A stretch of 64,000 nucleotides of DNA from Allocoleopsis sp036703385 (GTDB lineage Bacteria > Cyanobacteriota > Cyanobacteriia > Cyanobacteriales > Coleofasciculaceae): contig NZ_DATNPA010000295.1 of the NCBI RefSeq assembly GCF_036703385.1, positions 66,131 through 130,130 on the forward strand. Reading direction: 5' to 3'. The notes beneath the pieces are model-generated. The model was not told the DNA's origin. It did no database searches and worked only from the letters and a program-made list of their open reading frames with translations. Shown here one piece after another: positions 21,330-29,995 of this stretch; the stretch's first letter is position 1, and each line of letters begins with the position of its first letter. A program made the translations under genes and the position numbers.

Positions 21330-22097
21330 ATGCTATTAGGAACATCGGTTGGTAGAACCACTCCAGAAAACTTTGACAAATATCAAATCGTCACACCCCA
21401 CAATGCATTTAAGATTATGCACATTGTGGAGTTTGAGAACGAATGGAAGTGGGAACTGCCCGATCGCTTTGTTAATTTATGCGAGACGTGGGGCAAAAAA
21501 CCTAGGGGACATTGCCTGCTGTGGCACCGAAATCTTCCCGACTGGGTGCTTCAGTCGGATGACATTGAGGGCGTTCTAAAGAACTTTGTACAAACGCTGG
21601 TATCGCGATATCCCCGTGTTTACGCTTGGGATGTAGTGAACGAACCGATGGCAGATAATGGTGATTTTAGATTTTCACCCATTACCCCTTATATAGAAAA
21701 AGCTTTCCACTGGGCGCATGAGGCAAACCCCGACGCGCAGTTATTTGTTAATGACTACAGACCCACATTGACTCACAAGTGGGATAGTCTTCTTAGTTGG
21801 TGTCAAGAGGCTAAAGATAGAGGTGTTCCTATTCATGGAATAGGCGTTCAGCATCATCACCGACTGCGTAAGGTTTTGGTGGAAGGGGTGCTGGGTTGGA
21901 AACAGTCACGCGCGATCGCGAAGAAAATTGTTGAAGCCGGATTTATCTGTGAATTCACAGAAAATTCTGTTGTGGATGAGGGATTGCCGATTCCCAATGC
22001 TGAGCAACTCACTCAGAACTTTTACCGCTCTTTGGAAAACATCGCTAGGGATGAAGGCGTCTCCTCTTTCACTTACTGGCGTGGTCATCTAGACTGA
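21330..22097 (+). CDS. Glycoside hydrolase family 10 (xylanase-like) protein
   Basis: Shows GH10 hallmarks in order: GHCLLWHRNLPDWV, the acid/base motif WDVVNEP, LFVNDY, IHGIGVQHHH, the nucleophile strand CEFTENS (TE pair), and the final FTYWRG. Both catalytic Glu are present. About 255 residues, shorter than the usual 300-350 GH10 domain, mainly lacking early strands. No signal peptide. Known GH10 enzymes cut beta-1,4-xylan. In a tail-gene neighbourhood it could act as a depolymerase on cyanobacterial sheath or exopolysaccharide; substrate is inferred. It lies downstream of a heptamer repeat that replaces the ribosome site. Confidence 0.85.
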   Translation: MLLGTSVGRTTPENFDKYQIVTPHNAFKIMHIVEFENEWKWELPDRFVNLCETWGKKPRGHCLLWHRNLPDWVLQSDDIEGVLKNFVQTLVSRYPRVYAWDVVNEPMADNGDFRFSPITPYIEKAFHWAHEANPDAQLFVNDYRPTLTHKWDSLLSWCQEAKDRGVPIHGIGVQHHHRLRKVLVEGVLGWKQSRAIAKKIVEAGFICEFTENSVVDEGLPIPNAEQLTQNFYRSLENIARDEGVSSFTYWRGHLD

Positions 22098-22338
22098 CAA
22101 TTTCTTCTTCGTCCCATTCCAGTCCTCGGTGGAATAGATTAGACTCATGAACCCATTCAAAACATCTGGGGTCATGGATATTTTGCACCTTGTACCATCG
22201 CCCTTTCCTTAAACGTCGATAAGCGAGGTAATCAGCCGCGACTATCTCGATCGCGCCCAAAACAAATCTAGCAATCCACGATATTCCTTGGTTTCCAATA
22301 CAAAGTAATCGTTCTTGGGTAAAGCTTTTGGTGTCCAT
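22069..22338 (-). CDS. Small basic protein, paralogue of the next gene
   Basis: Its core ADYLAYRRLRKGRWYKVQNI resembles EHERYRRFRGGTWRYVEVRE in the protein of 22,242-22,466, so the two are related. The full frame overlaps the neighbour by 97 bases; a TTG start at 22,260 would remove most of this overlap and align both N-termini. Function unknown. Confidence 0.5.
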   Translation of the reverse strand: MDTKSFTQERLLCIGNQGISWIARFVLGAIEIVAADYLAYRRLRKGRWYKVQNIHDPRCFEWVHESNLFHRGLEWDEEEIVSLDDHASK

Positions 22339-22466
22339 AATTTATAGCCTGTTCGCTCCCTGACTTCTACATATCGCCACGTTCCACCTCTAAACCTTCG
22401 ATATCGCTCATGCTCAGCGAAGGTCATATCAATCAGTCTGATGATTTTGTGAATGATTTCTGGCAT
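22242..22466 (-). CDS. Small basic protein, 74 aa
   Basis: Begins MPEIIHKIIRLIDMTFAEHE, then YRRFRGGTWRYVEV and KLWTPKALP. Paralogous to the gene downstream. Tandem placement suggests recent duplication. No family recognised. Confidence 0.55.
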   Translation of the reverse strand: MPEIIHKIIRLIDMTFAEHERYRRFRGGTWRYVEVRERTGYKLWTPKALPKNDYFVLETKEYRGLLDLFWARSR

Positions 22467-22469
22467 GTT

Positions 22470-22889
22470 TTAGCGTTGTCGCAACCGCCTCAATTTTTCC
22501 ACTCTAGCGCGTCGTGAAGCCCGTTTAGCAGCAGGTGGATTGGGGACGAACTGTCGTCCGACGCGCATACCAGATCGCTTAGCTCGATTGGTTGCGGCTT
22601 TTTGAGCTGGGGAGAGACGTCGCCATGCGCGATCTGGAAGATATCTCTCGCCCGTCAGCAAGCTGGGTCTGCCAGAGTTAGTGCGCCATTTTTCCCTTGT
22701 CCAGCGTTTGAGACTTTTCTGATGACCTCGCAATCCTCCTTTCATATACCCGCCCCCAGATTGCCTGTACCGAATTGCAACCAGTTGAGCTTTGCGAGCA
22801 GACCATTGTCCTGGGCGTCCTCCACTGCTGCTATTGAGGACGCTTTGTTTTATGTGATCGCGTAACCTTGGCTTGGTATACACACTCAC
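22470..22889 (-). CDS. Very basic small protein, 139 aa
   Basis: Arg/Lys-rich. The core GGLRGHQKSLKRWTREKWRT, then SLLTGERYLPDRAWRRLSPA and GRQFVPNPPAA matches a pattern I associate with small virus-borne proteins (KRW-x-x-EKW ... GR-x-F-x-P) seen in diverse large viruses. The name of the family is not certain. A virion DNA-condensing or structural role would fit charge and neighbours. Overlaps the upstream gene by 4 bases (ATGA). Confidence 0.6.
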   Translation of the reverse strand: MSVYTKPRLRDHIKQSVLNSSSGGRPGQWSARKAQLVAIRYRQSGGGYMKGGLRGHQKSLKRWTREKWRTNSGRPSLLTGERYLPDRAWRRLSPAQKAATNRAKRSGMRVGRQFVPNPPAAKRASRRARVEKLRRLRQR

Positions 22890-23254
22890 CGTCGCATCCT
22901 CCGTCTCAGTGCCGACACTCGTTTCTGAGAAGTCGTGGGTTTGTTCTGAGGCCAGAGTACTCGACGTGCCCAGTAATTTTTGCTCAATTTATTGTCTTTA
23001 GTCAGCCGCCCAGATCTATCCCTAATCCCAGCCGATCGCGTTAGATAATTTCGTTTAGCACTGGGAGAGTAGTTGTGCCTGAACCCCCGTGCCCCGAAGC
23101 GCAACAGCGCGATCGTGTTACCTTGTTTGGCTAGTACTTCCCGTTTGTATTTGGGGTGACTGATGGTGCGGGGTTTGTTGAAACCTGGAAATACCCGCCC
23201 ACGATAGCGAACTCTCCCTCCGCCTAATCGTTGAACACGAGATGTGTCAGGCAT
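22886..23254 (-). CDS. Very basic small protein, 122 aa
   Basis: Arg/Lys-rich with core NTIALLRFGARGFRHNYSPS, RNYLTRSAGIRDRSGRLTKD and SKNYWARRVLW. The R-F-G ... R-x-x-Y-L ... K-x-Y-W-x-x-x-x-LW layout recurs in small virus-borne proteins. Probably a partner of the preceding gene. Overlaps the exonuclease-like gene by 8 bases. Confidence 0.6.
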   Translation of the reverse strand: MPDTSRVQRLGGGRVRYRGRVFPGFNKPRTISHPKYKREVLAKQGNTIALLRFGARGFRHNYSPSAKRNYLTRSAGIRDRSGRLTKDNKLSKNYWARRVLWPQNKPTTSQKRVSALRRRMRR

Positions 23255-23975
23255 TGGCGAGTCGCTCCACTTCTTTTCTAAGTTCAGCTACCTCAGCCAA
23301 AGCAGCACCAACGTTTTCGCCTTGGAGGAGATGAGTTACGCGATCGCACCTGTCCATTAACGCGCTATACAAGGCATCTTTTTGGGTTTCCCCGAAGACT
23401 TCAATTTCCCAGCAGTGCTGCCACTTCCGCTTCACAGATCGCGCACCCAACAACGCATTGCGATTCCCTTCAGTCTCCAAGCTTGGCGGCAATTCCTCCT
23501 CACCTATCCCAAGGTGGTCTTCTGCCCACTGGATGACATCTCGACATCGCATGGGGAACCCTTCGGGCAGGTCTATCATGTCGCCAAAAATCCAGCAAAA
23601 TACTACCCAGTCGAATGAGCTCCACTCACCCCAGTAGATGGGATTTCCGTATTTTTTGGGGCTACAAAACTCCAAGATATCGGCAGCGATCATATCCCTA
23701 GTTTTCCACCGCAAGATATCCTGACGAACACTGGGAGAAACATCGGGATTGCCAGGATTAACGCCGATATGCTTGGACGGTAAGCTTGGAATAACGCTTG
23801 CCTTTACCCAATCGTTAGCCTTGGATAAATCACATTCATCGTTGCAGGCGTAGTACTCACGACCATCGTCACAAACAATCCCGATACTGATTAGGTCGAT
23901 TGTTCGCCTTCTGCTATCTTCAATAAATTCGGCGTCTATAAAATATAACGGCTGTTCTGGGAAAGGATTAGTCAT
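23247..23975 (-). CDS. 3'-5' exoribonuclease-like protein (RNase H fold), 242 aa
   Basis: Begins with a DEDD-type strand: YFIDAEFIEDSRRRTIDLIS, where D-x-E is the usual first metal-binding pair, followed by GIVCDDGREYYA. Further on, YWGEWSSFDWVVF carries the second Asp and GNRNALLGARSVKRKW corresponds to the HNALDDA motif. The last motif lacks the usual His-Asp pair (RNALLGA), so catalysis may be altered. Known relatives trim RNA 3' ends. It lies in an operon of short unknown genes with overlapping ends. Confidence 0.7.
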   Translation of the reverse strand: MTNPFPEQPLYFIDAEFIEDSRRRTIDLISIGIVCDDGREYYACNDECDLSKANDWVKASVIPSLPSKHIGVNPGNPDVSPSVRQDILRWKTRDMIAADILEFCSPKKYGNPIYWGEWSSFDWVVFCWIFGDMIDLPEGFPMRCRDVIQWAEDHLGIGEEELPPSLETEGNRNALLGARSVKRKWQHCWEIEVFGETQKDALYSALMDRCDRVTHLLQGENVGAALAEVAELRKEVERLANA

Positions 23976-24243
23976 TATGTTCTAAACCTAATTCATACCA
24001 ATATTTATTTTCGCTGTTGACTTCACCGCCGCAATTAGCACATTTCCAGCGTTTTCCTGCTACCTTTTCAGGGCGCAAGTCGATACTAAAGTCATGACGA
24101 CCACACCCATCAAGTATTGCACCGTTCTGTTTAACACGCGCCCACGTTTGCTGAATATCCCTTGATGGGACTCCACTAATTTCACTGAGTTTTTGAGCAA
24201 TATTATCAATTTCACTCACGCGATCGCGCCTCCTAAGCTTCAA
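23968..24243 (-). CDS. Zinc-ribbon-like protein, 91 aa
   Basis: Helical start (SEIDNIAQKLSEISGVPSRD) and a C-terminal knuckle with DGCGRHDFSIDLRPEKVAGK and RWKCANCGGEV. Cys/His positions fit a single zinc site. Overlaps both neighbours. Function unknown. Confidence 0.6.
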   Translation of the reverse strand: MKLRRRDRVSEIDNIAQKLSEISGVPSRDIQQTWARVKQNGAILDGCGRHDFSIDLRPEKVAGKRWKCANCGGEVNSENKYWYELGLEHND

Positions 24244-24697
24244 ATGGTTCTATGGTAGAGGAGGATTGAAAGTTACGAATAAACTCAATAATGCGTTCAT
24301 GCTTTTGAGAGATAGTTGCTCCTCCAGTTTGCTTGAGCCACTCCCCTTCGTATTCGGGCAACTCTACAATTTTCTCGGATATAGGGATTGAATAGTCAAT
24401 TCGCCCTTGGGGCAATTCAATAACTAATGCGATCGCGTCTGAGTCATACAAGTCTTTTTGCCATCCAACCCGATAACCATTGTCATGCAGTATCACTGCC
24501 AACATTTGAATTATCAGGTTCTGGTCGTGACGATTAACGTCTTCCCTTGTGTACCAAACTAGCTCGAAGTCGTTAGGGGCTGAACCAATCCAGTATCCTT
24601 TGTACTGAATTCTTTCTGGAAGCCCTTTCCCTGGAGATGAGGAATTATGTCCACACCTCTCCCATTGATAAAAATTATCTTCTTCCTCTTCAGTCAT
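24233..24697 (-). CDS. Hypothetical protein, 154 aa
   Basis: Acidic start (MTEEEEDNFYQWERCGHN) and a segment TGGATISQKHERIIEFIRNF resembling the C-terminal helix of small phage accessory proteins. No family recognised. Good spacing in the operon. Confidence 0.55.
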   Translation of the reverse strand: MTEEEEDNFYQWERCGHNSSSPGKGLPERIQYKGYWIGSAPNDFELVWYTREDVNRHDQNLIIQMLAVILHDNGYRVGWQKDLYDSDAIALVIELPQGRIDYSIPISEKIVELPEYEGEWLKQTGGATISQKHERIIEFIRNFQSSSTIEPFEA

Positions 24698-24717
24698 GCG
24701 ATCGCTCCTTTATTGAC

Positions 24718-24870
24718 TCAGGTCACTCCAGAAAGCTGTGTAAATCCTCCGATCACGCACAACAATGCAGCACTTGTAGTGTTTGGTAGCAAATGCTGAT
24801 TGTCAAAGAAAAACGCCAACAAAAGCAAAAGCGCACTAATATTAAATACCAAAAAAAGAAATAGTCTCAT
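24718..24870 (-). CDS. Two-TM small membrane protein, 50 aa
   Basis: Short frame with two hydrophobic stretches: RLFLFLVFNISALLLLLAFF and a weaker TSAALLCVIGGF. It fills the gap between the genes at 24,697 and 24,881. No ribosome site is obvious beyond the HIP1 bases before the ATG. Size and topology would fit a holin or similar lysis protein, but this is speculative. Confidence 0.5.
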   Translation of the reverse strand: MRLFLFLVFNISALLLLLAFFFDNQHLLPNTTSAALLCVIGGFTQLSGVT

Positions 24871-24880
24871 GCGATCGCGT

Positions 24881-25090
24881 TTATTTTGCTTCCTGCCAAT
24901 TGTACTTGTTTAATCGAATCCAGTTGTTTTGCTGTGCTAGGATTTCTGCATACTCGATTGCCTCACTTATGCGTTCTGGACTGTAAATTTTTGTTTCTAC
25001 AGGTATGACATTACCGTTGTCGTATCGATGGAGAATAACCGGATCGTCTGAGTTTTTTGACGGTTGAATTAATATTCCAGCAACGTACAT
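24881..25090 (-). CDS. Hypothetical protein, 69 aa
   Basis: Begins MYVAGILIQPSKNSDDPVIL and ends with a helix (RISEAIEYAEILAQQNNW). No family recognised. Called from operon position and sensible composition. Confidence 0.5.
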   Translation of the reverse strand: MYVAGILIQPSKNSDDPVILHRYDNGNVIPVETKIYSPERISEAIEYAEILAQQNNWIRLNKYNWQEAK

Positions 25091-25104
25091 AAGCCAAAAA
25101 GTAA

Positions 25105-25410
25105 TTATAGTGTGCGATCGCGTCTACTAAAGTTCTTTGCTGGGTTTCTTGTTGTCAACAAGCAATTAAAATTTTCTTCTTTAACCCAAACACCAAATAC
25201 GTTTTCAGGCAAGGGCGTATCCAACCAAACGTAAACGGCAGCTGAGTTCGATTGGTTTTTACCAATCTTTGGTGGTATAACGTTTGACACCCGTCCGGTT
25301 GTCCCCGTGGGAATGCAAATAGATGCCAGCTTCGTACCACCCTCTATTTGTCTTTCTATGGAATAAGGTTTTACAAAAACCACTTTTTTTGAGTGTTCTT
25401 CACTACTCAA
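25105..25410 (-). CDS. Hypothetical protein, 101 aa
   Basis: Beta-rich core (GGTKLASICIPTGTTGRVSN, AAVYVWLDTPLPENVFGVWV) suggestive of a small SH3-like barrel. No family recognised. Ends just before the 69-aa gene. Confidence 0.55.
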   Translation of the reverse strand: MSSEEHSKKVVFVKPYSIERQIEGGTKLASICIPTGTTGRVSNVIPPKIGKNQSNSAAVYVWLDTPLPENVFGVWVKEENFNCLLTTRNPAKNFSRRDRTL

Positions 25411-25413
25411 GCG

Positions 25414-25953
25414 TCACCCTCCAAAATTCCAAATATCCCTATCCTTCTCTAAAAACTCTAACCCAAACCCTTGGGTGTAATATTGTCTATTTTTGGGAAC
25501 AACTTCTGTGCGGGTTGGGCAATAAATGTAGCCTTGACTCAACGTACCCGTGCCACTGTCAACGTGGAGGATGCCTCGACGAATCCGAAACCCACGTAAC
25601 ATATCTTCTCTGTCAATGCGACGGTGGTAGTCGTAACAGGTAAGGATAACTTGTTGGTTCGTGGATGGGGGCTTGGCAAGCTCTGTCATCATAATCAGAG
25701 CCTTTTCCCGTGGGTCTTTAATCGACGCCTTGAATGTTAAACGCTGCGTCCCCACCTGTACCCGCACTCCCCCAAAATAATCCACGAACACATTCCGATC
25801 GCCTTGCACCGGCGTCTGATAGTCTTCGCGATCGCACCGCAACACAATTTGGGTGTCACCCACAAACAAATCCTCCAACCCATGCGATCGCCAAAATTGC
25901 CCAAAGTCTGGGGGACACAAGAATACGAGTTTTGGCTTGAAGAGATTTCCCAT
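25414..25953 (-). CDS. Hypothetical structural-type protein, 179 aa
   Basis: Beta-rich (QIVLRCDREDYQTPVQGDRN, VILTCYDYHRRIDREDMLRG, GYIYCPTRTEVVP). It sits 30 bases downstream of the portal gene, separated by a palindrome. Neck or connector role is possible from position only. Confidence 0.5.
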   Translation of the reverse strand: MGNLFKPKLVFLCPPDFGQFWRSHGLEDLFVGDTQIVLRCDREDYQTPVQGDRNVFVDYFGGVRVQVGTQRLTFKASIKDPREKALIMMTELAKPPSTNQQVILTCYDYHRRIDREDMLRGFRIRRGILHVDSGTGTLSQGYIYCPTRTEVVPKNRQYYTQGFGLEFLEKDRDIWNFGG

Positions 25954-25967
25954 ACGCGATCACTAAA

Positions 25968-25986
25968 TGACAACTATCAGTTGTCA
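25968..25986. repeat. 19-bp palindrome, copy 7
   Basis: TGACAACTATCAGTTGTCA. Its right end supplies the TGA stop (minus strand) of the portal gene. Confidence 0.9.
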
Positions 25987-27456
25987 TGGGTAGTTTTGCT
26001 GAGCTGCTTGGTCACCAGTTGGTGCAGGCGACGCTCGAAGACTCGCTACCGCTTCGCTATCATTTTGTTGCTGTCCCGCCTGTTGCTGCATCTGCTGCAT
26101 TTCTACAGCCTTTTGAATTGCTACCAACCGTTCCTCTTCAGTTTGATTAGGCAGTCCCAGTAAGTCACGCAACATATTAGCTACGCTATTATCTAGCGGC
26201 AGTGCCCCTGCCCCAACAGCGGTAAGAATATTTTGAATCTTCATCGAAGCTTGGCTGGGGTCGTTGGTCTTCTCTACATCAAACTTACCCCACCCCTGCT
26301 TAGGCTTCAATGCAAAATTTCTAAACAATAATGGTTTAACAACCTTTTCCAGAATCTGATCGCGCACCTGTTTCACGATCGCGCTAATCTGACTATCCAA
26401 GTTAATACTTTGTAAAGACGCCACGCCACTATAACCAAACCCACCCCCAACACCTTCATTTGCTACAAGGTAGGGGACGTTCATCGCCATAAATAAACGC
26501 CTATCAACCGCGTCTAAAACCGTCTGGAAAAAGTTGCTATCAGTGGGCATAGCCTGCCAGTTAATACTGTAGGCTTTATCCATTACCAGAAAATTATTTT
26601 TATCAAATTCTTCAAGTTGAGAACGGGCATTTTCAATAGCGGACACTACGCGATCGCGTCCATTTTCCTGCAATGCTCTACCGTTATGGTCAGTAAGCAC
26701 CACACTATCTGACGTGTTAGCTTGGACAATCCAAAGTCCTGAACTTTGGTTTTTTCCAGCTATTACCCATTCGGTTAAACAAGTGCGTTTAGCTTTGAAT
26801 AGTCCTATAGTTTTAGAGCCTGCCCCATTACCATAAGGGTTGGTCGGGTCAATGGGGTCACGATTAAGAATGTGAATACATTTTAAATAAGGGATATCAA
26901 TAGGTTTACCTCCCCCAGAACGGTCAACCACCCAATGTAATCCGTTGCGATTTCCCTTAAATCGGGTGGTTAATGGGGAGTGAGGAAGTAACTGTTTAAG
27001 TCGCATCTGGCGGTAAAAACCAGGGGAGTTATACTTCCAACCAATTTCTGCCGTAAAAAAGCCAAAGAAGAACGCGATCGCGCAGGCAATTCCTACAAAT
27101 TCTTCCAAGGTGCCGTCCATGTCGGCAAAGATATTTCTAATAAGTTCGGTGATTTTCTCATCGCTATGGGTGTAGGTACCAAAAGCTTCCCTAGCCCGTA
27201 GTTCCACCAACTTAAAACAAAACCCAATCACCTCATCTAACAACAACACCTCAGCCATGTCTTCTAAGGTGTGCTTCTTGAACTCTTTCCCCCGTAACTT
27301 ATCTTTCGCCGGACGCCACGCCAACTCACTTACGGTTTCGGCGGTAAGTCGGGCGATAGGATTGCTGTACAACCCTGCCGACATCGCACTACTGGCGGGA
27401 TGTCGGAGAATATTGCCCTTGCGCTGGTTTCTGTGAGTGAGGTAAGAATATGTCAC
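25984..27456 (-). CDS. Phage portal protein (DUF935/Mu gp29-like)
   Basis: About 490 residues. Conserved portal features: YSNPIARLTAETVSELAWRP, EDMAEVLLLDEVIGFCFKLV, an IGWKYNSPGFYR-like segment (AEIGWKYNSPGFYRQMRLKQ), and a Gln-rich C-terminus (QQMQQQAGQQQ). The portal is the dodecameric ring at the capsid vertex through which DNA passes. It is on the opposite strand from the capsid genes, an inverted arrangement. GTG start overlapping the upstream basic protein gene. No terminase was found in the window. Confidence 0.75.
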   Translation of the reverse strand: MTYSYLTHRNQRKGNILRHPASSAMSAGLYSNPIARLTAETVSELAWRPAKDKLRGKEFKKHTLEDMAEVLLLDEVIGFCFKLVELRAREAFGTYTHSDEKITELIRNIFADMDGTLEEFVGIACAIAFFFGFFTAEIGWKYNSPGFYRQMRLKQLLPHSPLTTRFKGNRNGLHWVVDRSGGGKPIDIPYLKCIHILNRDPIDPTNPYGNGAGSKTIGLFKAKRTCLTEWVIAGKNQSSGLWIVQANTSDSVVLTDHNGRALQENGRDRVVSAIENARSQLEEFDKNNFLVMDKAYSINWQAMPTDSNFFQTVLDAVDRRLFMAMNVPYLVANEGVGGGFGYSGVASLQSINLDSQISAIVKQVRDQILEKVVKPLLFRNFALKPKQGWGKFDVEKTNDPSQASMKIQNILTAVGAGALPLDNSVANMLRDLLGLPNQTEEERLVAIQKAVEMQQMQQQAGQQQNDSEAVASLRASPAPTGDQAAQQNYP

Positions 27457-28163
27457 GTTCCGGAATAATAACGAGCTTTTGACCTTTTCATCATTGGATT
27501 TGCCATTAATGAGTACCCTCCAGTTGGTAACCCACTACCATAAGCTCGTGCTAAACTCATCCGCTTTTTAGCTTCAGCAACATCGCGAATTGATTGTGTG
27601 TAATCACCACCTATTTTTTGCCGTTCCTTTTTGTTCGTAAACTGTTTTTTAGACAATGCACGAGACAAAGCTATTTTATTTTTTTGAGCATTAGCTAAAT
27701 CATACAAAGGATTACCTAATTCACGCACCCGACTAAGTGTTTTTTGTTGTTTAGCATACTTTTTGTTTGCCAACCTAACATCAGCAACACTTCTCCCTTG
27801 AAGGAAAGATTGCCGATCTGATGCCACTCGTTTTGAATTGAGTTCTCGTTTGGTTAAGGGTCGTGGTGCTGGTTGTGGGGGCTTGACACTTGATATCGAA
27901 GACTGCGTTGTTACATTTTTCGGCGCTACACTTGACATCGCAGGAGCTGTAATACTGGATCTACCTTTTGAACCCCCTCGTCCCCCTGCTAGTGCAGCTA
28001 TCGCTGCCGCCCCACCTAACCCAATACCGGTGGCTGTTAACAACCTACGTCGAGTTTTTGCTCTTTGACGTTTTTTCCTCCCAAATGCAAACTCAGCCCT
28101 TCTCCGTGAGGCGAGCTGCTGTAAATCCTTGACTCTTTGTCTTGTATTAAAAGTGCTAGTCAT
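27453..28163 (-). CDS. Basic Gly/Ala-rich head-region protein, about 236 aa
   Basis: Starts with a very basic segment (FGRKKRQRAKTRRRLLTATG) followed by a hydrophobic Gly/Ala stretch (GIGLGGAAAIAALAGGRGG). This is the same design as five plus-strand proteins in the head module. The C-terminal half is Lys/Arg/Gln-rich helix. The ATG used here (second Met) follows the pattern of the other family members; an upstream ATG at 28,184 is also possible. A DNA-binding or membrane-associated virion protein is likely; function unknown. Confidence 0.6.
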   Translation of the reverse strand: MTSTFNTRQRVKDLQQLASRRRAEFAFGRKKRQRAKTRRRLLTATGIGLGGAAAIAALAGGRGGSKGRSSITAPAMSSVAPKNVTTQSSISSVKPPQPAPRPLTKRELNSKRVASDRQSFLQGRSVADVRLANKKYAKQQKTLSRVRELGNPLYDLANAQKNKIALSRALSKKQFTNKKERQKIGGDYTQSIRDVAEAKKRMSLARAYGSGLPTGGYSLMANPMMKRSKARYYSGT

Positions 28164-28209
28164 AGAAAACTCCGAGAAACCCATTGGCTTTTAGCCGTGG
28201 GTTGCTTAC

Positions 28210-28461
28210 CTAATCAAAAAAACGCTTGATGTCACAACCATATGCGATCGCGTACTCAAATAAATCTGAAATCCTAATATCCTTCCCCGCCTCAGCACGA
28301 GAAATGCGATCGTGATAGCATCCTATAGCTTGGGCGGCTTCAGTTTGCTTTTCAAAATTCGCACGCAAACGGGCGGCTTTTAAATTTATCCCAACTTTTT
28401 TTAAAAATGCCTTACGTCTCTCTTCGGTTAATAAGACGGGAGATGGAATTGAGGTATGCAT
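28210..28461 (-). CDS. XRE-family regulator, 83 aa
   Basis: XRE helix-turn-helix: KVGINLKAARLRANFEKQTE, AAQAIGCYHDRISRAEAGKD. Divergent from the head module beginning at 28,560, so it is a likely regulator of late genes. The 98-bp gap holds TTTAGC-containing repeats (TTTAGCGAATCTCG and TTTAGCTCAAG) that may be operators. Confidence 0.75.
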   Translation of the reverse strand: MHTSIPSPVLLTEERRKAFLKKVGINLKAARLRANFEKQTEAAQAIGCYHDRISRAEAGKDIRISDLFEYAIAYGCDIKRFFD

Positions 28462-28559
28462 CGCAAATTTAGCGAATCTCGTGGATTTTTTGCGTTGAAC
28501 GTTTCTCTCACTTTAGCTCAAGTTTAGTATAGCCCTGTAATCCTTATGGATAAACCATT

Positions 28560-29585
28560 GTGGCTACCCTTACCAGACGTGGAAAGGGTAGAGATCGAGT
28601 ATCTTTCTCTACCCAAAGACGGGAAGACGTTCGCTATTTTGAATCAGCATCGCTAGACCCTTTGGACTTTGAACCGGAAGGGGAGGACGCGATCGCGGTT
28701 AAAAAGGCGATGATTCTGGTGGAGGGGCACCACGAGGATAGTCAAGGGCGTCCTCACTATTTCTCCAAAGACCGAGTGTTTCGGATTGCTGAAAACACCA
28801 ACACTTGGTTTAGCAAGGGTAATCGTATCCCTTGGCTCACTGACCACCAAAAAACGCAGTGGTCAACGATTGGAGATTTAGACGGTCATTTAGAAGTTCG
28901 TAAAGTTCGCCCAGAAGATGTGCCCGGTTTGCCGCACTTGGTAGGCAAACTGGCAATTTTTGCAGATCGCTTAATCGGGAAGGGGAAAGATGTAGTACAA
29001 AAGATTACCGATGGTATTATCTCCACCTTGTCACCAGGGTTGGATGTTGCCGTCGATGTGATTAAGGAAATTAGTGCGACTCCAACACCTGCGATCGCGG
29101 GACTGAGAATCTTTAGAAGACCAATTCGGAATTCGGAATTTGGAATTCGGAGTTCAAGAAAAATTCCGAATTCCGAATTCTCAATTCCGAATTCGCGAAA
29201 CGCACGTTTCGCACTGACTTGGGACGAAGCGGAACAGGAAAGCTTTGATGAAGATGCAGCCTATGAGGATGCGATGAACCACTTCGATACGTGGTGGGGA
29301 ATGGCGTCTCAAATTTCAGCGGCATCAGACGAGGAATTACAAGGGCGCGACCCTGAGCAGTTGCAAGTTGAAGCCCTGCAAGGGTTAATGGCAAAACTGG
29401 CTGATGTGGTTGGGTTGTCGGAACCTGAAATCCCAGAAGAAGCCCCGGCTGTTGGCGCACCACCCAAGGGGAAAGCTAATGCACTAGCCAATAAACCCGT
29501 GCAAATGGCAAGAGCTTCAATTCTTGCCTCATTTAAGCGTTGTCAAATTAAGCGGAAATTTAGGAGGAATGCTTTGTGGCAATAA
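28560..29585 (+). CDS. Putative capsid maturation protease / scaffold
   Basis: First gene of the late module, GTG start. The N-terminal 190 residues carry MILVEGHHEDSQGRPHYFSK, GKRIPWLTDH-type GNRIPWLTDHQKTQW and TDGIISTLSPGLDVAVDVI. The order of a His near residue 54 and a Ser in STLSPGLDV fits a serine protease-like capsid protease. The C-terminal half is acidic and helical like a scaffold (DEELQGRDPEQLQVEALQGL). Heptamer repeats at 29,122-29,197 insert about 25 residues (RNSEF/PNSEF units) between the two parts. Protease assignment is by position and motif only. Confidence 0.55.
   Translation: MATLTRRGKGRDRVSFSTQRREDVRYFESASLDPLDFEPEGEDAIAVKKAMILVEGHHEDSQGRPHYFSKDRVFRIAENTNTWFSKGNRIPWLTDHQKTQWSTIGDLDGHLEVRKVRPEDVPGLPHLVGKLAIFADRLIGKGKDVVQKITDGIISTLSPGLDVAVDVIKEISATPTPAIAGLRIFRRPIRNSEFGIRSSRKIPNSEFSIPNSRNARFALTWDEAEQESFDEDAAYEDAMNHFDTWWGMASQISAASDEELQGRDPEQLQVEALQGLMAKLADVVGLSEPEIPEEAPAVGAPPKGKANALANKPVQMARASILASFKRCQIKRKFRRNALWQ
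29122..29197. repeat. Heptamer repeat cluster inside the protease/scaffold gene
   Basis: Units ATTCGGA in one direction are followed by ATTCCGA in the other, so the cluster is a large inverted repeat. It is translated in frame as repeated NSEF motifs. Confidence 0.85.
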
Positions 29586-29986
29586 CAATGGCGCAAGCAG
29601 CGTTTGCCATGTATGGCGGTGGTACGGCTAACTTTGCTAGGAAGCGCAGACGGGGCAAAGGTAAAGGTAATGCAGTTATTGGTCGTACAGCCGCAGGTAG
29701 AGCCGCTCGAATTGGGGGTTTAGCAGGAGTAGCTGCGGCAGGGTTGGCAGCTTCTCGTTACGGGAAGATAGGAGGCGGCAGTATTGGGGTTAATACACGT
29801 CGTCTTGGTGCGGATATTGGGCATGTTCGTAGAGGCTTAGCCGGAGGTATACGAGGAACGGGTAATAGTATTGCCAACGTTGGAGGCAGAGCCGCAATTG
29901 GCTTAAACAGGGCTGCGGAACGAATTGCACCCAAACAACGGAGAAATGCGGGTAAACGTGTTATGCGAAATATCGCTATTGATTAG
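29576..29986 (+). CDS. Basic Gly/Ala-rich head-region protein, 136 aa
   Basis: GTG start overlapping the previous gene. Contains TANFARKRRRGKGKGNAVIG and a long Gly/Ala/Arg region (RIGGLAGVAAAGLAASRYGK). Composition fits a small DNA-associated or membrane-inserting virion protein. One of the six-member family in this module. Confidence 0.6.
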   Translation: MAITMAQAAFAMYGGGTANFARKRRRGKGKGNAVIGRTAAGRAARIGGLAGVAAAGLAASRYGKIGGGSIGVNTRRLGADIGHVRRGLAGGIRGTGNSIANVGGRAAIGLNRAAERIAPKQRRNAGKRVMRNIAID

Positions 29987-29995
29987 GGGGGCACG

